Shown: positions 7,865 to 15,316 of the stretch, piece after piece | Layout of the letters: each line of letters starts with the position of its first letter | How positions within the stretch are numbered: the stretch's first letter is position 1 | Translations under genes and position numbers: made by a program | The notes under the pieces: generated by a model | Seen by the model: only the letters and a program-made list of their open reading frames with translations | Database searches by the model: none | What the model was told of the DNA's origin: nothing | From: an uncultured Bacteroidales bacterium | Lineage (GTDB): Bacteria; Bacteroidota; Bacteroidia; Bacteroidales; Bacteroidaceae | Direction of reading: 5' to 3' | Length of the DNA: 63,011 nucleotides | NCBI GenBank assembly: GCA_902779165.1 | Contig: CACZAN010000023.1 | Span: forward strand, 1 to 63,011

Positions 7865-10579
7865 TTACTTCACGATGAACTTGCGGTTGTTGCGGATGTA
7901 CACGCCACGACGGAGGGGAAGGGTGTGGCGCTGACCGGAGAGGTCGAAGAGGGGGGTGGAGATGGTGGAGGACTGGATGATGCCGGGGGCATGCACGCCA
8001 TCGTTACCCGTGATGAGCTGCTGGATGGCCTCTGCCGTGAGAGCGTAGTTGTAGATGCGCACGTCGTCCACCTTGCCCTGCAGCAGTGGGTCGGCAGGGA
8101 ACTGGCTGCGGCCGATGTAGTTGTAGATGGGACAGAAGTCCGAGGGACGCGTCTGGATGGTGGTGTTGCGTGCCACCTGCTGGCCGTCGAAGAAGACGGT
8201 GATGGCTTCGGCATCGAAGGTGACGGCAACGTGGCGCCAGCAGTCTGTGCCGAACTCTCCGCTGATGTTGAAGTACTGTTCCTTGTCGCCGTTCTTGATG
8301 GCCAGGCGCGCTGTGGAGCTGCTCTTGGGAGTCAGGAAGACGTAGTGGTCGGTGTCGAGTCCGAAGTCGAAGATGCGCTGCCAGTTGGACTTCCCTTGCC
8401 AGTAGACCCAGAGGGCGATGGTCAGCTCTTGGGAGTTGGCGACGGTGGCGGGCAGCTGCAGGAACTGGCTGGAGCCGTCGAGAACGAGGGCGCTGTCCAC
8501 CTTGCCTTCAGTGAGCTGAAGGGTGCCGTAGAGGGCACCGTGGTTGCCGTTGCGGGTGGCATCGAGGAGGCCGTTGTCGAAGGGCAGGTGGCAGATGCAC
8601 GTCTGGCTCTGTGCAACAGTGGCCGCCACCACATTGCTGGCATCGGAGCGGTTCTGGCTCTGGTCAACAGCCTTCACACGGTAGAAATAAGCCGTGGCGG
8701 GCGAGGCGGTGTTGTCGGTGTACTCGTTCGTGGGAACGCTGTTGTGGATGGTGTACCACGTCTGCTGGTCGGTGCTGCGCTGGACGATGTAGTGGTCGAG
8801 GTCCTGATCCTCAGGAGCCTGCCAGGTGAGGTGCACGCTGGCGCTCTGGGCTGTGGCCTGAAGGGCTGCAGGTTCGGCAGGCGCAGTGGTGTCGTAAGCG
8901 ACATCCGCCGGCAGCAGGCGCCATTGCTGGTAGACGGAGCCGTCGGGTTTACCCTGGCAGAGTGTGCGGTGGTTGGCCTTCATCGTAAGCTCATTGGCGG
9001 TGGGAGTGACCTCGATGCACCAGGCGCTGTGGCGGCTGCGGATGTAGAACCATCCGTCCTCGACGTATTCGAAGTACCACTGTTCGTTGGTGCCCACGCC
9101 TCCTCGGTATCCGATGAGCTGTCCTCTGTCTTCGAGGCTCCAGTTCTTGATGTCGATGAGCATCGTGGTGTCGCTGGCGTTCATGATCTTATAGTAGCTG
9201 AAGTCCTCGCCTGAGCGCGGGCCTATGGGACGGATAATCCACGACTGCTTGGAGGCGGCTTTGCCGGAGGCGAAGTTCTCCTGGGTCATCGGATTGCCGT
9301 TGGTGAGCATGTTGTTGTTCATAGAGATCACGCGTCCGCTGCCGCGGTTCACCAAGCGGTAGGTCGTAGCCACGGTGGGCAGGGCGGGCATGATGTCCTC
9401 GCCGTCCTGAATAACGACACAGGTCTCGGCGTTGGTCTGTCCATTCTGGTAGCCTGTGCCGCCAGGGAGGTACATCATGTACTCGCGCGTGGGGCCAAGG
9501 CCGTTGTAGAAGACGTCGTGGTCGGTGGCGGTGAGGCGGTAGGTGGTGGAGTAAGCCTGGCGCTCGCTGGTGCCTCCGAAGGCTTCGACGAGTCCGCTGG
9601 GGTGGCGGTAGATGCCTGCTGCCGTCCAGTTGTTGCGATGCTCGGCATAGGCAAGGCGCTTGCCGCGGCTGGCTTTCATGAACTGGCTGCGGGTGTGGTC
9701 ACAGGTGCCCCACCAGATGCCCTTCGTCATGCCGTACTCTGAGCCTACCATGCACTCCAGGGTGTTGTGGAGCTCGTCGCCCACGCCGACCTTGCCGTCC
9801 CTGGCCACCGTCTGGTAGAACTTGGCAAAGTTGTCGAAGGAGCCTGCGAGCTGGTGGGTGTTGCCCTCGTCGAGGTATTTCTTGCTCGCCGTGTACCAGC
9901 TGAGCGCCTGGTCGTTGTTCAGCGTGTTGCCGCCGCAGAGGAGGATGTCCTGGAACTCTTCCTTGTAGTTCTGGTCTTCGCGGAATTTCTTGCAGATGGC
10001 GGTGAAGTCGTTCTTCGTGCCCTGGTGCCAGGCGCTGTAGTCAGGCTCGTTGAAGGGCGATACGCTGACGACCTTCAGGCCGTTGGCCTCCACATAGCGC
10101 TTGGTGAGGGCTATCAACTCGCACCAGCGGTTGGCTTGCGTAATGCTGCTGGTGCTGCGATACCAGTTGGTGACCTGTTCGAGGTTGCCTTCCATCTGGT
10201 CGGAGTTGAGGTTGATGCCGGCATGGGGAGCGTGTTTCTTCACGATGGCGATGCGCTCGTTCAGCTTCTGCTTTTGGGCATCGGTGAGCGATCCGTTGAG
10301 GGCCTCTGTATTCGTTGTCTGGAAGCTCAGGCGGATGATGTCTATCAGCTCCTGACCGGCGAAGTTCACGCCACGCTGGACGTTGCCCTCGCTGAGCCAC
10401 GCGAGGTCCAGTCCCCAAGTGATATCGGGCAGCTTGATGCCCTCGTCGCTGATGCGATAGGGCACGGCGACGCAGTCGTTGGTGATGGGGGAGGGTTGCA
10501 TGGCACTGGCACTGGAGGTCTGTGCGAAACTACCGACGGAAGCTGTGAGGAATACTGTTGTGAAGATAAATCGTTTCAT
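7865..10579 (-). CDS. Secreted GH-A-like glycosidase with ricin-type, FN3 and LamG domains
   Basis: The 904-residue protein has a signal peptide (about 1-19). Residues about 45-400 look like a clan GH-A TIM barrel of the GH30 kind. VVSVSPFNEPDYS near 170 carries the Asn-Glu pair expected for the acid/base, and DELHNTLECMVGSEYG or YAEHRNNW may hold the nucleophile. Then come a ricin-like beta-trefoil (about 405-560, with QxW-type repeats), an FN3 domain (about 570-660), a LamG/jelly-roll (about 670-840, WVYWQG ... VDDVRIYNYAL) and the short tail FDLSGQR...GVYIRNNRK. The substrate is not clear from sequence. It is transcribed alone, behind the tRNA-Cys terminator. Confidence 0.7.
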   Translation of the reverse strand: MKRFIFTTVFLTASVGSFAQTSSASAMQPSPITNDCVAVPYRISDEGIKLPDITWGLDLAWLSEGNVQRGVNFAGQELIDIIRLSFQTTNTEALNGSLTDAQKQKLNERIAIVKKHAPHAGINLNSDQMEGNLEQVTNWYRSTSSITQANRWCELIALTKRYVEANGLKVVSVSPFNEPDYSAWHQGTKNDFTAICKKFREDQNYKEEFQDILLCGGNTLNNDQALSWYTASKKYLDEGNTHQLAGSFDNFAKFYQTVARDGKVGVGDELHNTLECMVGSEYGMTKGIWWGTCDHTRSQFMKASRGKRLAYAEHRNNWTAAGIYRHPSGLVEAFGGTSERQAYSTTYRLTATDHDVFYNGLGPTREYMMYLPGGTGYQNGQTNAETCVVIQDGEDIMPALPTVATTYRLVNRGSGRVISMNNNMLTNGNPMTQENFASGKAASKQSWIIRPIGPRSGEDFSYYKIMNASDTTMLIDIKNWSLEDRGQLIGYRGGVGTNEQWYFEYVEDGWFYIRSRHSAWCIEVTPTANELTMKANHRTLCQGKPDGSVYQQWRLLPADVAYDTTAPAEPAALQATAQSASVHLTWQAPEDQDLDHYIVQRSTDQQTWYTIHNSVPTNEYTDNTASPATAYFYRVKAVDQSQNRSDASNVVAATVAQSQTCICHLPFDNGLLDATRNGNHGALYGTLQLTEGKVDSALVLDGSSQFLQLPATVANSQELTIALWVYWQGKSNWQRIFDFGLDTDHYVFLTPKSSSTARLAIKNGDKEQYFNISGEFGTDCWRHVAVTFDAEAITVFFDGQQVARNTTIQTRPSDFCPIYNYIGRSQFPADPLLQGKVDDVRIYNYALTAEAIQQLITGNDGVHAPGIIQSSTISTPLFDLSGQRHTLPLRRGVYIRNNRKFIVK

Positions 10580-10614
10580 AGGACAGTAATTAGGGGGAGT
10601 TTGTTGGTTAGAAG

Positions 10615-10653
10615 AAAAGCCTCGCCACGTTGTTACTGTGACAAGGCTTTTTC
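10615..10653 (-). terminator. Terminator after tRNA-Cys
   Basis: AAAGCCTCGCCAC (10617-10629) and GTGACAAGGCTTT (10638-10650) form a stem with two mismatches. On the minus strand it is followed by TTTTCTTC. It separates the tRNA from the secreted glycosidase gene. Confidence 0.65.
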
Positions 10654-10662
10654 TCTGCTTTG

Positions 10663-10737
10663 TGGAGGTGCCTAGCAGATTCGAACTGCTGTAGACGGTT
10701 TTGCAGACCGTTGACTAAGCCACTCATCCAAGGCACC
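10663..10737 (-). tRNA. tRNA-Cys(GCA)
   Basis: On the minus strand the acceptor GGTGCCT pairs with AGGCACC, and CCA is encoded (10663-10665). The anticodon loop reads CTGCAAA with GCA in the anticodon position, and the T arm contains TTCGAAT. All four arms can be drawn. Confidence 0.95.
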
Positions 10738-10755
10738 ATTTCTGATTAGCGAGTG

Positions 10756-10785
10756 CAAAGGTACGGCTTTTTTTTGAATCTGCAA
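10756..10785 (-). promoter_or_regulatory. Promoter of tRNA-Cys
   Basis: TACCTTTG (complement of 10756-10763) with a TTGC about 18 bp further upstream (complement of 10782-10785) fits the Bacteroidetes promoter. The tRNA begins 19 bp downstream. Confidence 0.6.
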
Positions 10786-10862
10786 GCATTTTGCACAACT
10801 TTTTTTCATTTTTCGCGTTATTTATGTATAGAAGCGTACTAAAACGCCCTGTTTTTCGCATT

Positions 10863-12200
10863 ATGGAGCTAATAGAAAGAATCAAAAACACCCTTCCTGC
10901 ATCGCTGGCGGAAGATGCCACGCTGCTGGTGGCGCTCTCTGGCGGAGCCGACAGCGTATGCCTGTTGCTGGCGTTGCATGAACTGGGATATCAGGTCGAA
11001 GCCTTGCATTGTAATTTCGAGTTGCGCGGCGTGGAGAGCGACGGCGACGAGGCATTCTGCCGCCGCCTGTGCCGTGCGAAGGGGATTGCACTTTCCGTCC
11101 GACATTTCCGCACCCGCAGCTATGCCACCCGCCAGGGACTGAGCATCGAGATGGCAGCGCGCCGCCTGCGATATGAATGGTTCGGTGAGATGTGCCGACA
11201 GCGGGGAGCTGCCGGAGTGTGTGTGGCTCATCATCGCGACGACAATATCGAGACGCTGTTCCTGAACCTCGTCCGCGGCACTGGTTTACATGGCTTGACG
11301 GGGATGCAGACGATGAGCGTTCAGGAGGGAGTGGTCATTCTGCGTCCGCTGTTGGAAGTGTCGAGATCGGAGATTGAAGACTGGCTGCAGCAACGCGATC
11401 AGAAGTGGTGCACAGACAGTACGAACCTGCAGGAAGATGCCGCCCTGCGCAACCTGGTACGCCTGCGGCTGATGCCACTATTGGAAAATATGAACGCGCG
11501 CGCAAGGGAGAACCTCTCTGGCGATATCCGACGGTTGGAGGAGGCAGAGCGGCTGTATGACGAAGCAGTGAGCCAGGCACTGACCAGTCTGGTGACGGCA
11601 GACGGGAGCATGGACATTGCCCGTTTGAAGGAGTCTGTGGCACCTCGAACGCTGCTTCAAGAATGGCTTCACCCTTTAGGCTTCAATTCTAAACAAATCA
11701 GTGAGATATACGATGGACTCGACGGCTCGTCCGGCAGCGTGTGGGCAAGTTCCACACACCGCTTGCTCCGCGACCGCGGACGCCTGCTTCTGCAAGCCAC
11801 GATGCCCCCTCTGAGCAGTGATGAACAGGTGATGCCGCTGGGAGGACTGTTCACGGCTCTTTCTGGAAAAAGGCTGCTGATACGCCGTCAGGTCGTGAAC
11901 CCATCGACGTTCGTCGTTCCACGCGATTCCTCCATCGCCTGTTTCGATATCGAGAAACTGACGTTCCCGCTGACCATACGTCCCGTTCGTGAGGGCGACC
12001 GTATGCATCCTTTTGGTCTCGACGGCACACGCCTCGTCAGCGATATGATGACAGACAAAAAACTGTCGCTCTTCGAAAAAGAACGGCAGCTGGTGGTGTT
12101 GAGCGGAGAGAAAATTGTCTGGTTGGTGGGGCAGCGTGTGGCGGCAGATTTCGAGGTGGATGACCACACGCGTCATGTAATGACGATCCACGTTCTCTGA
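10863..12200 (+). CDS. tilS: tRNA(Ile)-lysidine synthase TilS
   Basis: The enzyme attaches lysine to C34 of the CAU-anticodon tRNA-Ile so that it reads AUA. The N-terminal PP-loop SGGADS (about residues 25-30) and the DxxR-like ATP-binding surroundings are intact. AHHRDDNIETLFLNLVRG is the second family signature, and the C-terminal TilS domain is present (about 330-445, LTIRPVREGDRMHPFG). I prefer the ATG at 10863 (MELIERIKN, 445 residues) over an upstream ATG, because the family begins about there and the upstream residues overlap the tRNA promoter. The stop codon abuts the converging tRNA-Gly gene. Confidence 0.93.
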   Translation: MELIERIKNTLPASLAEDATLLVALSGGADSVCLLLALHELGYQVEALHCNFELRGVESDGDEAFCRRLCRAKGIALSVRHFRTRSYATRQGLSIEMAARRLRYEWFGEMCRQRGAAGVCVAHHRDDNIETLFLNLVRGTGLHGLTGMQTMSVQEGVVILRPLLEVSRSEIEDWLQQRDQKWCTDSTNLQEDAALRNLVRLRLMPLLENMNARARENLSGDIRRLEEAERLYDEAVSQALTSLVTADGSMDIARLKESVAPRTLLQEWLHPLGFNSKQISEIYDGLDGSSGSVWASSTHRLLRDRGRLLLQATMPPLSSDEQVMPLGGLFTALSGKRLLIRRQVVNPSTFVVPRDSSIACFDIEKLTFPLTIRPVREGDRMHPFGLDGTRLVSDMMTDKKLSLFEKERQLVVLSGEKIVWLVGQRVAADFEVDDHTRHVMTIHVL

Positions 12201-12272
12201 GCGACAGACGGGACTCGAACCCGCGACCCTCGGCTTGGGAAGCCAATGCTCTACCAACTGAGCTACTATCGC
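12200..12272 (-). tRNA. tRNA-Gly(CCC)
   Basis: On the minus strand the acceptor GCGATAG pairs with CTGTCGC, the D arm has AGCTCAGTTGGTAGAGC, the anticodon stem TTGGC/GCCGA encloses TTCCCAA (anticodon CCC), and the T arm has GGTTCGAGTCC. No CCA is encoded. The discriminator base coincides with the last base of the tilS stop codon. Confidence 0.93.
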
Positions 12273-12304
12273 ATGGAAATTGACTTTTTCGTCGATTTTC
12301 GCGG

Positions 12305-12312
12305 CAAAGGTA
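12305..12312 (-). promoter_or_regulatory. Promoter -7 box of tRNA-Gly
   Basis: The complement reads TACCTTTG, 32 bp upstream of the tRNA 5' end. Confidence 0.55.
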
Positions 12313-12351
12313 CGTCTTTTGGGGCGAAAATGCAAATTTCTTGCCAATTTT

Positions 12352-12383
12352 TTTGCTCATAAGCCGCGCTTTGCATACCTTTG
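12352..12383 (+). promoter_or_regulatory. Promoter of the NhaD-type antiporter gene
   Basis: TTTG (12352-12355), a 20-bp gap and TACCTTTG (12376-12383) give a full Bacteroidetes promoter. The ATG lies 23 bp further on. Confidence 0.65.
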
Positions 12384-12406
12384 TGCTCTGAAATCTGAAA
12401 AAAGCC

Positions 12407-13819
12407 ATGACTATTGCCATTGTTTCGCTCATTATCATCGCTTATCTGCTGATAGCAAATGAGCACATCACACGTATCAACAAAGCCACGATTGCCATGT
12501 TCACGGGGGTTGTCGTGTGGATACTCTACATGAGTACTGCCACCTCTTTCACCCTGAAGATGCACGGCGCGGAATTCAACATCTTCAGCCAGGGGATGGA
12601 GCAGACGTCGGAGCTGGTGAAGAAGTTCATCGCCTCGCATGTCTTCATCCGATATGGCGCTGACCTCTGCGGCATCGTGCTTTATCTGTTGGCGACGATG
12701 AATATCGTCAGTGTGCTGAGCACCAATGGCTGTTTTGATTTCATCACCAATGTGGTACGTGCCCGCAACAGCCGCCGTATCCTCTGGGGACTGGTAGCTT
12801 TCACCTGCCTGATCAGCGTGAACCTCGATAACTTGACGACGACGGTGCTGATGCTGCTCATCATGCGGCGAATCGTACAGCAGACGCGCTGGCGGATGTG
12901 GATAGGATCGGCCATTGTCATTGCGGCCAACTGCGGAGGAGCCGTCACCGTCATCGGAGACATCACCTCGCTCTTCGTGTGGACGAAGGGAGCCATCACC
13001 CCTACGGATTTCACGGCAGCCCTCATCCTGCCAGCCCTCGTTGCTACCGTTGTTCCCACGGCACTCATCGCCCGTGTGCTGCCCGAACATATTGATATCG
13101 TGCGTCCCACGGTGCTCTATCGTGGCGACCAGTCAACACTAAAAGTGTGGCAGCAGGTGGTGTTGCTCATCGTGGGCTTGGGCGGTTTGTGGTTCATCCC
13201 CACCTTCCACCGTATCACCCTTTTGCCTCCGTTCCTGGGAGCGCTGTGTGTGCTGGGTGTGCTGTGGGTGCTGCATGAGATCATGAACCATCGGCGCATC
13301 ATGACCAATCAGCCGCTGAGCGATCGCACCGACCTCCAGTTCCAGTTCGCAGCCCTGCAGACCATCATGTACTTCGTGGGTATCTTCCTCTGTGTCAGCG
13401 CATGTATCGAGACGGGCATCATGGCCAGCATCCAGGCGTGGTGCGACGAGTGGATACACAACATCTATATTATGAGTATCGCCATGGGTGCCATCAGTGC
13501 CTTCCTCGATAACATTGCGGTGGTGCTGACGGCTATCAATATCTACCCTGTGGCCGAGGACATCACGGCGCTATCGCCAGCGCTCGATCCTGAGTATGCA
13601 CAGTCGTTCCTGCAGAACGGACAGTACTGGCACCTCATCATCTACAGCGGCTGCGTAGCCGGTTGTCTGCTGCCTATCGGCAATGTTTGCGGCTATTCGC
13701 TGATGAAAGCCGAGGAAGTCAGCATCAGCTGGTATGTGCGCCATATCATGCCCAAGGTGTTTGTGGGCTGGCTCCTGGGACTCGGAGTCTATTTCCTCGT
13801 AGATCTCTGGCTGCGTTAA
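12407..13819 (+). CDS. nhaD: NhaD-type Na+/H+ antiporter
   Basis: The 470-residue membrane protein of the ion-transporter superfamily has about 11-12 membrane helices. Family signatures are LDNLTTTVLMLL (about 143-154) and NCGGAVTVIGDITSLFVW (about 178-195), the half-helix elements that bind sodium, plus AFLDNIAVVLTAINIYP in the second half. It probably exports sodium in exchange for protons at alkaline pH or high salt. It has its own promoter and is followed 54 bp later by rarA. The length is normal. The symbol is by homology class, and the ion has not been shown. Confidence 0.85.
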   Translation: MTIAIVSLIIIAYLLIANEHITRINKATIAMFTGVVVWILYMSTATSFTLKMHGAEFNIFSQGMEQTSELVKKFIASHVFIRYGADLCGIVLYLLATMNIVSVLSTNGCFDFITNVVRARNSRRILWGLVAFTCLISVNLDNLTTTVLMLLIMRRIVQQTRWRMWIGSAIVIAANCGGAVTVIGDITSLFVWTKGAITPTDFTAALILPALVATVVPTALIARVLPEHIDIVRPTVLYRGDQSTLKVWQQVVLLIVGLGGLWFIPTFHRITLLPPFLGALCVLGVLWVLHEIMNHRRIMTNQPLSDRTDLQFQFAALQTIMYFVGIFLCVSACIETGIMASIQAWCDEWIHNIYIMSIAMGAISAFLDNIAVVLTAINIYPVAEDITALSPALDPEYAQSFLQNGQYWHLIIYSGCVAGCLLPIGNVCGYSLMKAEEVSISWYVRHIMPKVFVGWLLGLGVYFLVDLWLR

Positions 13820-13873
13820 CCTCCTCAGTAACTCACCTTCCGCAGCACCTCAAACCCTCAAAAGAAGAACGTC

Positions 13874-15145
13874 ATGAAGCCCTTAGCAGAACGCTTGCGC
13901 CCCACGACACTCGATGGCTACATCGGTCAACAGCACCTCGTAGGAGAGGGGGCTGTATTGCGACGGATGATAGAATCCGGGCGCGTGGCTTCGTTCATAC
14001 TCTGGGGACCTCCAGGAGTGGGCAAGACGACGTTGGCTCAGATTATTGCCCACACGTTGGAGACACCATTCTACACGCTGTCGGCAGTGACTTCGGGTGT
14101 GAAAGAAGTGCGCGAGGTCATCGACCGCGCCAAGAGCGGACGTTTCTTCTCGCAGGTGAGTCCCATCCTCTTCATCGATGAAATCCACCGTTTCTCCAAA
14201 TCACAGCAGGATTCGTTGTTAGGAGCCGTGGAGCAGGGAGTGGTGACGCTCATCGGTGCCACCACAGAGAATCCCTCCTTCGAGGTCATCCGTCCGCTGC
14301 TCTCACGCTGTGCGGTCTATGTCCTGAAATCCTTAGGCAAGGACGACCTCCTGCAACTCATGAATCGTGCGCTGAAGGAGGATATCGTACTCAGGGAGAA
14401 GAAGATTGATGTAAAGGAGACGGGCGCCCTACTGCGCTACAGCGGAGGCGATGCCCGCAAACTCCTGAACATCCTGGAACTCGTCACCGACACAGATACC
14501 GCAGACGAAGAAATCGTTATCACCGACCAGCTCGTCAGCGAACGTCTGCAGCAGAATCCCCTGGCCTACGACAAAGATGGCGAGATGCACTACGACATCA
14601 TCTCTGCCTTTATCAAGAGCATCCGAGGCAGCGATCCCGATGGAGCCATCTACTGGCTGGCACGCATGATAGAGGGTGGGGAAGACCCTGCCTTCATCGC
14701 ACGACGACTGGTCATCTCGGCATCCGAGGATATTGGACTGGCAAATCCCAATGCGCTGCTGCTGGCCAATGCCGCCTTCGATGTGGTGCAGAAGATTGGA
14801 TGGCCGGAGGGAAGAATACCGCTGGCAGAGGCCACCGTGTATCTCGCCACCTCGCCGAAGAGTAATTCCGCATACATGGCCATCAACGATGCGATGGGTT
14901 TCGTGCGCCAGACGGGGAACCAACCCGTGCCCCTGCACCTTCGCAATGCTCCAACCCAGCTGATGCAGGAACTGGGCTACTCTGAGGGATATAAGTATGC
15001 ACATGACTACGAAGGTAATTTCGTGGAACAGCAGTTCCTGCCCGACGGCATCACCCAGCGGTTCTGGCACGCGCAATCCAACGCCCAGGAAGACAAACTC
15101 AAGGCGCGGATGGTGCAGCTGTGGGGGAAGAGGTATGAAAGTTGA
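13874..15145 (+). CDS. rarA: Replication-associated recombination protein RarA/MgsA
   Basis: The 423-residue AAA+ ATPase has Walker A GPPGVGKTT (about 45-53), Walker B LFIDEIHRF (about 98-106), sensor 1 GATTENPS and an arginine-finger region SRC. The C-terminal MgsA/WRNIP1-type domain (about 255-423, SAFIKSIRGSDPDGAIYWLARM) is complete. The protein acts at stalled replication forks and is related to clamp loaders. The start MKPLAERLRP is the usual one. Confidence 0.95.
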   Translation: MKPLAERLRPTTLDGYIGQQHLVGEGAVLRRMIESGRVASFILWGPPGVGKTTLAQIIAHTLETPFYTLSAVTSGVKEVREVIDRAKSGRFFSQVSPILFIDEIHRFSKSQQDSLLGAVEQGVVTLIGATTENPSFEVIRPLLSRCAVYVLKSLGKDDLLQLMNRALKEDIVLREKKIDVKETGALLRYSGGDARKLLNILELVTDTDTADEEIVITDQLVSERLQQNPLAYDKDGEMHYDIISAFIKSIRGSDPDGAIYWLARMIEGGEDPAFIARRLVISASEDIGLANPNALLLANAAFDVVQKIGWPEGRIPLAEATVYLATSPKSNSAYMAINDAMGFVRQTGNQPVPLHLRNAPTQLMQELGYSEGYKYAHDYEGNFVEQQFLPDGITQRFWHAQSNAQEDKLKARMVQLWGKRYES

Positions 15146-15151
15146 AAAGTT

Positions 15152-15266
15152 CTTGAAGTGTCAAGCGACCAAAGGTCGAGCGGAAACGTTGAAAAGTTCT
15201 CCCAGTGTGGAGCGTCGCAAGGCGCCGAGCGCTTGAAGTGTCAAGCGACCAAAGGTCGAGCGGAAA
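15152..15266. repeat. 35-bp direct repeat plus hairpin-family copies
   Basis: Two identical 35-bp copies lie at 15152-15186 and 15232-15266. Each contains AAGCGACCAAAGGTCGAGCG, where CGACC/GGTCG closes over AAA. Between them AGCGTCGCAAGGCGCCGAGCG (15211-15231) has the same flanks and a different stem. Related copies, in the opposite orientation, occur at 50600-50619 and 52975-53026. The block fills the gap between rarA and the GH92 gene. Confidence 0.7.
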
Positions 15267-15316
15267 AGTTGAAAGATTGATAATTGAAACGTTAAGTCGA
15301 TAAGATAGACAACCCA

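Noticed and set aside
7925-9214. A 429-codon open frame on the plus strand
   Set aside because: It lies wholly opposite the 904-residue glycosidase gene. It has Val/Gly/Asp-rich low-complexity content typical of the antisense of a G+C-rich gene and has no recognisable domain.
10663-12272. tRNA-linked integration of a mobile element at tRNA-Cys or tRNA-Gly
   Set aside because: No integrase gene or partial tRNA duplicate is seen nearby, and the genes between are housekeeping genes.
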